Source of the DNA: Panagrolaimus kolymaensis
Lineage: Eukaryota > Nematoda > Chromadorea > Rhabditida > Panagrolaimidae
DNA: 64,000 bases
NCBI GenBank assembly: GCA_028622995.1
Contig: JAJQJQ010000022.1
Coordinates: 434,001 to 498,000, forward strand
Direction of reading: 5' to 3'
The position numbers and the translations under genes were made by a program. Under the pieces are notes generated by a model. It did no database searches. It had not been told where the DNA came from and worked only from the letters and a program-made list of their open reading frames with translations. This document shows positions 38,298 through 50,800 of this stretch, one piece after another; position 1 is the first letter of the stretch, and every line of letters starts with the position of its first letter.

Positions 38298-39581
38298 AAC
38301 TTCATTTTTTGTTTGTATTTTGTTATCGTTGATTGAAAAATTGTAGCATTTGTGTAATGTCTGATTTTGTAATGCTTTTTTTAAATTGTTTATTGGTGTT
38401 TTTTTTGCCCATATTTTTGTCATGTTTTTTCCATTTTTTAAATAAAAGTTTTTTGTTTCGTAAATTATTTATTGGAGAAGCAAATTGGAAGGTTTTTGAG
38501 TTAACTCAGGGGTTGATGATACCGTTTTTGAATGAAGAATGTAAATGTTGTTATGAATTGGATCGAGAAGGATGGATGGGAAAAGTACCAAATATCTAAT
38601 GAGGAAACGCTTAATAATGAAACCCTGTCATTTTGAGAGTTTTATACGTATGAAACTTTCAGAATAGGATAATTTAAGGCGGATTAATGTTTCCATCCAA
38701 CCATCTATGTTAGCCATGGGTTCGCTGATGCCGAATAAGGCAAAAAAAAATAGAGAAAAAAATGATTTTTTTTTTTGCAAAAAGTCCTCGGTTCAAATTT
38801 GACCGGCCGCTTAGTCTGAGAAAACCGGATCCTAAGATCGGGTTTTTCCAGTGTTCTGATTTATCCAAGATATTTAATGTAAACACTCGGTTCAGTAAAC
38901 ACCAGCTGTAGGTTTGCGGCAACCTCATAGTTAACATTACAACTACGAATAAGTGGGACGTTACCATTTCCGAAGAATTGGCTAACAGTGAACCACAAAC
39001 ACTGTGAGAAATTCAAATTCTTTAGAATTTCTCTTAACTTTTTATTCGTAGTTGAAGCCGGCTTGCAAACTTGGCGTTTACAAGTGCTCGCCACAACACC
39101 CGGCGACCACTCACATTTTTAATTCAAAAGAAAAGAAAGAGAATTTTTTCGCTCTAATTTTTCGCTGTTTTTGCGAGCGATTTTTTTTTTTTGAAAGTTA
39201 GATTCTTCGATGGTATTTAATAAATTTTTTTTTTTAACAAAACAATTTTACACATAAATATAAGAAACAATTATTATTCAACATTTTAAGGCATTTCAAA
39301 AAAATTTTAAATGAAAAAAAAGAGACGCGTTTTAGTTTTTTTTTTATTCTTTAGGCAAGAGACATAATATAAAAAAGTTTTAAGGCAAGAAGAAACAATA
39401 CCAAAAAATGTTAAAAATTAAAACAATGGAAAGTACAAAAATATTAGATGAGCATCATTTCATTGGAATTACATATGTATTTTAAAAATGGATCAAGCAG
39501 TTAATAGGAAATCTGTAACTGCAAGCCTTAAAGCGAAACGCTGATAATAATTACGCGATGAGATAACTTTAAATTAGAAGA
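38298..39581. other. Intergenic between two convergent genes, with a GC-richer structured island
   Basis: Convergent 3' ends. Most is AT-rich, but about 38780-39115 is clearly GC-richer and full of inverted repeats; see the separate repeat entry. No open frame with splice support. The 77-codon minus-strand frame over the island (38861-39094) has no recognisable domain. Confidence 0.5.
38780..39115. repeat. GC-richer island with nested inverted repeats (possible MITE, SINE or ncRNA)
   Basis: Contains a 13-bp perfect inverted repeat, CAACTACGAATAA (38940-38952) and TTATTCGTAGTTG (39042-39054). Nested within it is a 9-bp perfect hairpin GAGAAATTC...GAATTTCTC (39006-39033) and a CAGTG...CACTG pair. 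To the left are AAAACCGGATC...GATCGGGTTTT (one mismatch, near 38820-38846) and a near-palindrome around CGGTTCAAATTTGACCG (about 38788). The GGTTCAAATTT stretch resembles a Pol III B box, but I find no matching A box. No clear target-site duplication was found, so origin is undecided. Confidence 0.5.
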
Positions 39582-42153
39582 CTAATAAAATTTATGTACC
39601 AATGTTTTTCTTGATTTAATAAGAAAAACTAAAACCACGACAGAGAAAAATAGGATGAATAAGAGAACAGCATAAAAACCAAAAAGTGGAACACAAATTT
39701 TATCATTAAATTTAGGGAGGCTATTCTCATCGTTGTCAGAATATAGTTGTTTTGATGCAGATGTGGGATTGTTGAGATATTGATCATTGGGATCAAGATG
39801 ATCATCCATAATTAAGAGTTCAGGGGATTGAATATCAAAATTAACATTTGGTGGCGAATGTCTTTGAAGACGATTGCCTGATTTTGCTGTAGCTGATGCT
39901 GCTGCTGAATTTTTATTACCTTTTTTAAGAATTTGAATTGTTTGAGTTGTTGTTGGAGAAGAAGATGATGTTGTTGTTGTGGAACTTGCTGTCGTTTTGG
40001 TTGAAGGAGTTGTAGCAGGTGAAGTAGCGGATGAAGCTTTAAATGTTTCATCATCTTCAATTTCTCCTGAACCTTCTTCATCAATCAATGGCAAAACACG
40101 GGGTCGTGGAAAATCAAGAGGCATGCTTGGAGTTGCAAAGGCTTTAGTTCTCAATAAATGAACTGTGGAAGTTGTGGATGCTGAGGTTATGGTAGCCGAA
40201 GTTGGAATGAGTCCTTCCTTTTCAAGATCAACATCAATTTCATTAGTTGAAGAAGCAGCTTTATCAGAATTGCATTTGGGAGGCTAAAAACAAGAAAGAA
40301 TAAGTTTTATTTTTGTTTAAAAAATTGCAATCTCTGCTTTTAAGATTCTAACTTAAAAAGCTAATTGTGATGAATATTTAGCTTACCATAATTTCCGAGC
40401 AATCATTATTTTTTGAACACAATTGAATTTGACAATTGAATCTCATTTGTGGTCGATCAGGAAAGATAAAAGCTGGTGATTCAACCATGGCTGTAGTTAA
40501 ATCATCATTATAAGTTATTTGTGGCATAATATATGAATCTTTAGGACAACCATCATCATTTATAACCATTACAGATTCTCCTGCGCCATCCGTGGCTTCG
40601 CAAGAATGAAGGAGCATCGAATAAATTGTGGATGGACATTCCCAAACATGAAAAAGCATTTGACCAACATGAGCAAATTTTGCTACAGGTCCATGTGGAC
40701 TATCTCGATGAATGGTGTATGTGCATTCAGGAAGTTGAGCAATTTCGGTTACAACTGTGGCAGCTATATCAGAGACTCCTATTTCAACGCTATGCTCCTT
40801 TTGAGTTTCCATATAAAAGCAATTAACGTTGTAAGCTCGATCAACTTTGGTTATGAAAAGCTAAAAAAAAAAAATAATTTTAGTTTACAGAGTTTAAAGA
40901 AATTTTAGCTTAATCTGTTAAGCATAAAAAAATCCAACTTACTGGATGAAGTTGAACAACGACGATAAAACTATAAGCGATTCCATTGGGATTAATTTCA
41001 CGTTTCTTTCTCATATTACATTTATGCAAAGGAATTGAAACATTTTCAACATTATGAAAGCGGCAATCACTATTTTGCATATTATCTTTTACATAAATTG
41101 CTGATGGAGTGCCTTTCATTGTATCAACTTTAAAGAAAATTGAATCCAATCCACATTCTATTTCGGGCTTTCCTGAAATTAAAAAAGTTTTTTTATTGGG
41201 AATAATTTTAATTTATTTCAAGTAAGCTTTGAATAAAGAAAAACTAACTGATTTTAGTATTTTATTTTGGCTATTTTTGTTTTATAATAAAAACGATAGT
41301 AGCGAGCTAATTTTTGACAAGAATTTTCACTTTCTGTTTACTATCAGACATCTCTTTAATAATATAAAAATTCCTCCAATTTTCATGTAGTATTACTTCC
41401 TCAAACAACATAGACCCAATATCTTTTGTACTGTCCTTGACTTCTTTAAATAAATCTCAAGAAAAGTTGGTTAATTCTTCATCATTTTTTTTCTTTCTTT
41501 CTTCCATGACGACGATCGGTGGTGGTGGTCAACCACAAAAAAGGCAATCATTTTTTATTTTTTGGACAATGCTTTGAATTGTGGCAAAAAAAAGAGAGAA
41601 AGAAAAACGACGTTTATCGCGCCAAAATAGCAATGAACCGCGACAGCAGCAGCAAAAAGGTATTTGTAACTTTTTTTAGAGTCAATTGGCCGAGAGATAA
41701 TTTGTTGTAGTTTTTTTTTTGTTGAGATCGAAGGACATTTTTGTAAGTGAAAAATCACAACAAGAAAAAAAATGATGGAACAACTTTTAACCGCCATAAA
41801 AAGCCACTGTCTCAAAAAATGGAAGAAGCAAAATTTATTTTCAAAAAAGTTAAAATGGTTGAAGTCGAAGTAGCTGTTTTTTTTTTGTGAGTGGTAAACA
41901 ATTCTGATCCAGAACCCAGTAAAAAAAAATAAGTATGACAGTAATCAAACATCGAAAATAATTGCTCAATTTTTGCTTACTACTATCATAATTACCAAAA
42001 CTTTTTTCTTGTAACAAAAAAATAATTGCAAAACCAACCTTGAATTTCATTATCAAATTGTGGTCCAGGAGGTAATTGTGCAACAATGGTTTGATTTAAA
42101 CTTATTAATATTATAATTAATTGTAAAATTAATGATATCCTTGATTGAGACAT
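39582..42153 (-). CDS. ZP-domain (cuticlin-type) transmembrane protein
   Basis: Extracellular ZP proteins polymerise into cuticle or apical matrix. Exons: 42153-42039, 41172-40943, 40860-40387, 40283-39582; 506 residues. The N-terminal signal peptide (SLILQLIIILISLNQTIVA) precedes the ZP module: IECGLDSIFF, NSDCRFHN, LHKCNMRKKREINP and IAYSFIVVVQLHP in exon 2; FITKVDRAYNVNCFYME, ECTYTIH, FHVWECPS, LLHSCEATDG and DGCPKD in exon 3, ending CQIQLCSKNNDCSE. This Cys pattern and order fit nematode cuticlin/CUTL proteins. Exon 4 is a Ser/Thr-rich linker with acidic patches and a basic RLQRH that could be processed, then one membrane span (VPLFGFYAVLLFILFFSVVVLVFLI) and a short basic tail. The first intron is long (866 bp) for this window. 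Confidence 0.88.
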
Positions 42154-45100
42154 TATTATTATTGATGAAGAAGAATTAATTAATACCGTAGTTTAAAAAT
42201 GAAAAAAGGAAAGAAAGCCCGCAAAATTTGTAACTTTTTTAAAATGGGAAATGAAAGCTGAAAATATTTTAAATTTTAAATTTTAATATGATCAAAAAAA
42301 GTGAATAAATAAAGTCGCGATAAATTTCAGCGATACGCACGCTTGTTTAATAAAATAAAAAAGCTACTAACACTTTTTTAGTAATCATAATAACAAAACA
42401 ACTAATGTGTAAAGGCCTAACAAAGAAAGTTAAAAAAAGGTACGAAAGCGTTATTTTAATGGAATGCAGAAGACAGTAATTAAAATTTGGCAATAAAAAC
42501 TGTACTTTTAAAAGTAAATTTCCTAAAAAAAGTCAAACAAATATTGTTGGCTTGAGAAAATTGTTAATTCCGGAAGCAACCAACCTCAAAGCTTTCGTTA
42601 AGACTCAAACTAATCAAAAAAATAAAGAAATTGAATAATTTAAAAAAACGGGAGTAAAAAACTTTTTTCTTTAAAAAATGAAAATCCGCTGCTACCGCCT
42701 TTTCCATTCCTTATTATTATTATTTTTATAATTTGACCTTCACACAAAAGCATCATCATCCAAGAAAAAAAAAATTTGGAAAAGGTAGAGGAAGGAAGGA
42801 AGCTCCTCTCCCAAAAAACTCCACCTTCTTCTTCGATCATCTTTCTTCTCTTCAGTGGCATCCAACAAAAAAAACTGCCAAAAAAGGTGGGACAAAGGAA
42901 TGAATAATAAAAGGAAGACATAGATTCTCGATCATCGACGAAACATGAAAAAAAAATTATAATAAAAAAAGAAATTGGATCACAAAAGGTGGAGCCGAAA
43001 AAAGAAAAAGTAGCACAATGTTTAGAAGCAGCAAGCAGCTACTCTCGATACGGAAGGAAGAGATGATGGTCAAAAAAATATCAATGAGATGGACACACAC
43101 ATACCAAATAAATTTTTCCCCTGCTCTTCCTTGATTAAACTTTTTTTTTGTTGATCTTCTTTTTTTCCTCATGTTTTTATTATTTTCTTCAAAAAAAGAA
43201 GAAAGGTTTTGGTTGAACGAACATGCAAATTTTACAAGTATCGGAGAGGAAAGGAGGAAATGCGACGAGGACAACGACAACGAAGATTAAAAAAAGAAAA
43301 AAATGGAGGAAAAGGAAGCGAGCGATGATGGTCAAGAGTGTTGTAATAATAATGGCTAAGGGTATTTTTGACCATTTATTTACAAGATGAGGAACAAAAG
43401 AAGAAAAAAAGATGCGAGAATAAATATAAAAATAAAATAATAATAATTCCATTACAGCCACCGTATAAAAAAAGGCAAAAAGAGCAAATTTGAGGAAGAA
43501 AAACGAAGAGATGAGCAAAAAAAGTTTAAGGGTTTGTTTGTTTGTTGAAACTTTTAAAAATATACATAACAAAAAAATTTGAACAACTTGAATCTTGTGT
43601 TTTAATCCCTACGCAAATTGAGAAGAAAAAAAATAAGTAAAAATACCATAGAAAAAATATATTATTAAAAATTTAGAATATCCGATACATTTTTTTGCCC
43701 AGAAGCAGCAGCGTCTCAGATGGCTGCAAGCTTGATCCAAAAAAATCTACCAAAACTAAATTTAGGCATGCTAAAATTTAAAAAAAACCAATCAAGTAAA
43801 AAAAAAACGAAGCTGAAGACTTGAGGTAGGTTTAAAAAAAGTGAAATAAATATGAGCTGACCGACCACCTCGTTCGAAGTTTTCATTTTTTTCGACAACA
43901 AAAAAATCTTCGAAGAAAGGAATACTTTTTACATTTGACTTTCACACTTTTTGATGACGTGAATGAAGTTAGTTGAAAGAAAAAAGAAAAAAGAGAAAAT
44001 TACATCGTCTATCTTCTTGGCCATGAGCTTCTTTCATTTTTGATGAATGAAAAAAAAGGAATAAATGAATGAAGAGAGAGAGAAAATAAGGTCAAACGAT
44101 GAGTAAAAAAACTAATATAGTGAAATTATGTATGGCTTTTTTTTAAACAAAAAAAAGTTTTACTTTTAATACTTCTAAAAAAATTTTTGGTAGTAAAAAA
44201 TGAAGAGAAATATATTTTTAGAAGTGAAAATGATATTAGCAAAAAAGAAAAATATCGTTCAAAGGTGAGTGTTACTCGCATTCTTCGATAGTAATTTTGA
44301 AGAAAAAAATTGCTTTGACTTAATGACTATCGACATTTTTTTTATTGGAAAAAATGAAACAATGACTTTTTCTTGTTGAGCTTTTTTTTATTCATAAAAG
44401 CTTTGACATTCTTTTTTTCTATGGACATCGTGATTTACTGTTGCTGCTGCCACTATGTGCCACTGACTGATTTTATTTTTCTTAGGAATACAGGTGACCG
44501 AAGAACACATGCTATGAATTGAATTGAAATAAATTATTTTTTTGCTGCCAAATTATATAGCTTTTGCGATTGAAGAATGAATAAAAAAAAGGTCTGTGCG
44601 CCATGAAATGAATGAATTCCTTTAATGAGTCTAACTAAGGTCGAGACTCTCGAACAAAAAAACACAATGGGCAGATATATGAGGGAGGGAGACATCCGTT
44701 AAATATAAACAGCGGCAGCAAAAAAAAAAGATAGAAGTACACCTTTAGAAGGAAAAAAAGGTGAAAGCGCGTAAAAAAATGGATAAATGGATCGGCGGCT
44801 GCGTCGGTGCACATGGAAGAAAACCAATGTTCAAAGTAATTGGAGAGAAGCTTCAAGTATCTGAGGATCAAAAAATAAAAAAATAAGTGTAATGATGGAT
44901 GAGATGAATGCGGCAAAAAAAGAAGTCGGAGTTTTGAAAGGGTTATTGAATGCGGCTGCGGCGGCTGAAAAGTGGTGGAATGGGATTTGGAGATGATCGC
45001 TTTTTTTATTAAAAAAAAAGAAGGCAAAATTTCGAAACACCTTAATTTTGAAGAGCAATCATGTTTTGTAAGATTTTCACGATCCTTTGCTATTATGGAT

Positions 45101-47352
45101 GAATTTTTGGGTCACAAAAATAAATTTTTTTTATCAAAGTATTTTTTGGATAAAAACTAAAAAAGTGAGAGTCATTCATTTTCAGCTATAATTTGCAACT
45201 TTGGATTACTATCTCTCTGCTTATGTAATAAAACAAACTTGTATCTTTCAGATTACTGTAGCCACCACACCAATATATCTAAGTTTTTTTTTTGCAACTT
45301 TTTTCAAAATCATTTTTTCCTTCTCCAAATTTTCCCATAATAAATTAATTTTTTAATTGTCACTTTTTTCTTGTTCGCTTACCCAACAAACAAAAAAGAC
45401 AACCAACAGTTTGTTATCCAATTTTTTTTGTATCTCTCACCTCACTCACATTTTTAACAATTACAAACATACGTTAACTTAAATTAAAAAAAATTAAATT
45501 AATAATAAAAGTTCGGCATCAGGAACGTATTGGAACGGTTTCGGTTGGTTGAATAAATAATCCATGCCAAGGACCTTTTTTTACTTTGATGAGAAAAAAT
45601 AAAAGCAATATTTGCCTTTCTCGATCGCCTTCCTTGTTTTGTTGTTGCAACAATATATAATCTTAATCAAGCGAATCTTCTTCTCTCATTACAATTTTTT
45701 TCTTTTCTTTTTTTCCAACAATAAATAAATATTTTAAATAAATCCTTCAAGGCCAAATAAAATATATTTCAATTTTCTCTAAGCATAAAAAAAAGAGAAG
45801 AAGAAACAATCACTTTTTTTGTTTGCCACTTCTATCGCCGGAAGTATGTAGTTGGTGTGATTAAAAAAAAGTGTGTGCAACCTTTAGCAACAACAACAGC
45901 AATGACAGAAGTTTTTTTTTATATATTCATCGTTTCCTCATCTTCTTTTTTTTTCTGAGAAAATAAAATATTGCCTTCTTTCTTTAGGTAAAAAAAAAGA
46001 GATAATAACAAGGAGAAAATATAAAATGCAAAAGATCAAAATACTGGTTTTTCTTTGGCACATTTTTTTAGAAAGAAGACAAGAAGATTCCCAGATGGTT
46101 TACTACTTTTTTGGGTGATGATGATGATCATTCTTTGAATGAAGAAAAAAAAAGAAGCAACAAAAAAAGTGTTTATTATATGGTTGTGTTGTTTTTTCTG
46201 TTTAGCCTCTTTACAAGAAAGAAAAGAAATTAAGTTTCATTGAACCATGATGGGAAGAGAGAATAGTAAAATGAGGGGAGAAGTTAAAATGAAATAAAGA
46301 AAACGAAACGATTTTGATAAATTGGACAACAAGCAGCAAACTACTGTAAAGATAGCTTCAACAAAGTTCCATCATATAAATTCCTTAGAGCTTTTAAATC
46401 GCAAAATTAAAGACTTTAAAAGTTTGAAAAATTGGTATTCGTCATTTTAGAATTTGCACTTAGACTAATCCAAAAAGATGGATCACAATCTCGCTATTCT
46501 AATAAAAATAAACACCATGCTAGCATCCTCCAGTATTGCCAATAGCAAAAGCATAATAAATACTTTTAGTTTCCTCTAACTCCAACTTCGTAAAGATACA
46601 GTATACTTGTGCCTAATGATTTCTCAACTATGTATTAACTGCGAATGGCTTATGTATTGCTTTCTGGCTTTCAGATTTCTTTTTTTCTTCTCCCAAACGA
46701 AATTATATAAAGTCACCTGGAGTCAAGGATAAATGTGATTCTTCTTCTTATTATTACTATTTTTTGCCACCGGATGTGTGTGTGGACATATTATTGTGAG
46801 AGAAAAAAAGCCACCAACAAAAAGAGATGTTCAAGTATGGACATTCTTCTTCTTCTTTCTCTTCTTACAATACTTACTTACCTTGACCTTCATTGCTCCT
46901 TTTTTTCATGTTAAAGCAACTTTTTCTTTCTTTCTTTGCGAATACATAAAAATCCTTGACTTGAGTCTTCTTCTTGTTGTTTTTCAAGGAATAAACAATA
47001 ATAGTTTTTTTTGTGCTTGTCGTAGACGTTGTTCTTCATCGATGATGATGGTTTTATGCCTTTGCCAAGGATGCGCTCTCTCCCATCCGCCACCACCGTC
47101 GTCGAGTCCACGAAGAAGAAGACAGCAAAGAAAGGAGAAGGTATCTCTCACGTTTGCTCTAATATCTTTGATGTTCGCAAAAAATAATTCGAGATCGAAA
47201 AAAAGAAAGAGGAATAAAAAAAGAGAGACCATTTTTATTCTTCTTGTAATACATGGGTTTAAAACCATTTTTAAATAATGGATGATTTAACTTTGAAAAA
47301 GAGAAGGAATGAATGATGAAAAAAAGTTGCCATGCGTAACATTTGGCCTCCA
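42154..47352. other. 5.2-kb AT-rich intergenic, no gene seen
   Basis: Dominated by A and T runs and purine-rich or pyrimidine-rich tracts (for example GAGAGAGAGAAAA near 44074, and 46780-47260). Long open frames occur on both strands because of this composition (for example 46778-47278), but they are Phe/Lys/Arg/Ser low complexity with no domain and no conserved splice pattern. It presumably contains the ZP gene promoter. It ends exactly at the Helitron insertion point. Confidence 0.6.
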
Positions 47353-47835
47353 TCTTCCTTTTTAATTTGGAGTGTCGTTTCTGTTTGTATGTCTGTATGT
47401 ATGTCGTTTCTGCTTTTGTTTTGTTTTGTCCCGATAGCCTAGATCAGTTTTTTACGCTGATTCCGAATATGTTGGTCTCACGTTTCGGAGAGTCAAATAT
47501 GTCCATGTTTTGACCAGTTTAAATTTGCATTTTATAAAATTTTTCTTGACACGAAAGTTTCCCTTTGTTTGTTTTGAAATGGAAATGCTTGCAATTTTTG
47601 TAAGCATTTTTTTGGAAGTCAAAAATTTGTTTTTCTCTGACTGTCTGCATCGAAATTACACATTATTGTTTGATTTCGTTTTATTTTTTGGTTAGGCTTG
47701 CTTGAACATTTTTTTTACATGTGATTTATTTATTCAAGCTATTTTTCTGAATTATTCTTCAACTTTTTTCCTGATTGGTATTGGTATTGTTTATTTTTTT
47801 ATTTTTTCTGCATTTTCTGTTGTTGTACCTCAGAA

Positions 47836-50800
47836 ATGCAGGCGAACGTAAACGCAAGCGATGAGAATGTAAACGGCCTTCGGGCAAACTCCGGCCTTCG
47901 GGCAAACAATCACGGCCTTCGGGCAAACTTGCGTAACGATGAGTTAGAGAATGTTGAGCGAAGTGATGAAGTTAACGAGATTGAGTTAATGGAAGTTGAG
48001 GATAACGTTAGTGAACCTATTCTTATGGGTGCTATGATCGATGCGAATGTTATCGAAGGCGAAGAGTTGATCCCCAACGAAGAAGTACAGTTAGCAGCAG
48101 CGATATCCGAAGATTTTGCTACGTATTGCCGTAGAAAAAAGATTAGGAGCAGCGCCGCGAACCGAAGAAAGTGGACACGTCATCGTCAATCTGATGAAGA
48201 AAGGTTAAGTGAGCTTGAACGCTTACGACAACAACGTAGAGAAGCACGACAGCGTGAATCTGCAGGCCAACGTGCACTAAGGCTTGCTGATTTGCGTGAA
48301 CGAAATAGATTGAGCCGTGATGACGAAGATAATGGGCAACGAGAAGCAAGGCTTGCTGATTTGCGTGAACGTAATAGATTAAGCCGTGATACCCAAGATG
48401 ATGAGCAACGAGAAGCACGATTAGTCGCAGATCGAGAGCAACACGCTTTGTCAAGAGATAACGAAAGTGATGAGCAACGAGAAGCAAGGCTTGCTGCTTT
48501 GCGTGAACGTAATAGATTGAGCCGTGATAACGAAGATGTTGAGCAGCAAGAAGCACGATTACACGCCCAACGTATTTTGCAAGCTTCTCAACGAGAAAAT
48601 GAAAGCGTTGAAGAACAAGAAGCCCGATTAGAAGATGATCGCGTACAGCATGCACTTGCTCGCGAAAATGAGACACAAGCTGGACGAGTACAACGTAATG
48701 AAAGTCGGCGCACCGATTATGAAAGACAGCGAGAGAATCCCGCAAATGCGTTTCGTGCAGCCAATAGCGATAATGTTGAGCAATTTACATTGGGCGAACG
48801 CGATACTCCATGCACGTTTTGTAGCGGATTGCATTACACATGTGAGAATCGTACAGCTCAAGGTACTTACGATAATTGTTGCAATTGCGGTCGCGTTAAA
48901 GTTGATTTCGAACCGGATTTTCCCGAACAATTGAAAGCGATGCTTAAGCGTGAAGAAGGTACCGATTGGCGTCCATTTCATGATAAAATTAATAAGTATA
49001 ATACGAGCGTTAGCTTTGCGTATATGAAGGGTGAAATGCGTCAGTTACCTGGCATTTTTCACTATCGAGTTCACGGTGAAGTTATGCATGTTTTACCGAG
49101 ATATACTGATCCGCTTCCTGGACAACGGCCTGCTTTTGGGCAATTGTGGATTGTGGAAACCAACGATGCTATTGAATATCGATGTCAAGCTCCATTTGCG
49201 TCTGATTGTGAGCGACGAATTTTTGAATTTTTGCATACTTTGTTGGCTAACATCAACGAATATGCAAATATTTATCGTATGCTTCACGATATCGAGGATG
49301 AAGAGCGTGAAGTAGCGGAAAGAGAAGGACGCACGCCAAAAGTGTGCAAAATTCTCTTCAAAAAGACAACGAATAACACCAGCGATACGTATGCGTTACC
49401 GACAGTGTCTAACGAAGTAGCGGGTATTTTTATTTGCGATGAGAATGGTGACATTCCTTGGAATGATATCCAAGTTCAACGAAAGTGTAACGACGGAGAG
49501 CCACCTATGGCTCAACGTATTTCTAAGTATTCGAAGCATTGTGAACCGCTTACGTTTGTGTTGTTTAACCCTTACGGTAGAGGAGACTTTTGGCATTATG
49601 ATAGACCAAAGAATCCTTCTAATCCACAAGGCGGAAAACTTACTGCGCTCCAGTATTTTTTGTATAAGTTAGCTTTGCGTACCGAAAATGAAGATGAGCC
49701 TTTTAATCCCATCCTTCATGGAGGTAAATTATTGAGCAAATATTTAGTTTGGTCCTTTACGATTGTCGATAATGAGCGTTTAAAGTTTTTGCGATTGAAT
49801 CAAAAGAAGTTACGAGTTGATACGTATACGGGTCTTACAGACTATTTGCGAAATGTTGGAGAAGCTAACGATTCGTTACCAGGAAAGAAGTTTGTTTTGC
49901 CCTCATCGTATACGATGGGACCGCGAAGCCAATCAGAGTTTTTGAATGATGCGAATGCGATGTGTCAGAAGCATGGAAAGCCGAGTTTATTTATTACGAA
50001 AACGTGCAATCCCGATGATCCAGATATTACGAGACATTTATTCGAGAACCAGCGAGCTTACGACAGACCCGACGTTGTTGATATTGTTTTTAATTACCAC
50101 GTTAAGCAATTCGTCAAGGAAATGAAGAGTGGTATTTTTGGAAAAGTTAAAGCTTTTCTTTACGTTGTTGAGTTTCAGAAACGTGGCTTACCGCATATTC
50201 ACAGTTTGTGGTGGTTTGAAGAAGAATGGAACGATATCGCGAAAATTAACGATTTCATTTCTGCTGAGCTACCCGATCGAGAAAGCGACCCCGTACTTTA
50301 CGATTTGGTGGTGAAGCATATGCTTCATCGACCTTGCGGAGAATACGATCCGAATGCGATGTGTATGCAGGATGGTACATGTAAACGTCATTTTCCGAAA
50401 GCGTTTAGCGAAGAGACAACGTTTGATGAAAATTCGTATCCGACTTACCGAAGAAGAAACGACGGCAAGCAAGCTACGGTTAACTTTAAAGGGCGACCTT
50501 TTATTCTTGATAACCGTTCAGTTGTTCCGTATAATGCGTATTTATTGAAGCGTTTCGGTTGCCACATCAATATTGAAGTGGTATGCAGTTTGCGTACAGT
50601 TAATTATCTGTTCAAGTATTTGTTTAAAGGTCCGGACAGAATTAATATTGAGATCAGTAGCGGACAAGTTAATTACGACGAGATTCAGTGCTTCCTTGAT
50701 GCGAGATACTTATCCGCTCATGAAGCTTGCTGGAGACTTTACAAGTTCGATATGCATTTTTCGAGTGAAAGTATTGAGAGGCTTCAGGTTCACTTACCTG

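Noticed and set aside
38788..38815. tRNA gene suggested by a B-box-like GGTTCAAATTT
   Set aside because: No A box, acceptor stem or cloverleaf could be drawn around it.
46778..47278. 166-codon open frame upstream of the Helitron
   Set aside because: Pyrimidine-tract low complexity with no domain and no plausible homology.
42154..47352. Coding genes in the 5-kb gap
   Set aside because: All long frames are homopolymer-driven Phe/Lys/Ser/Arg sequence without splice or domain support.
48143..48745. 200-codon antisense frame within the Helitron
   Set aside because: Produced by the 69-bp coding tandem repeat on the other strand.
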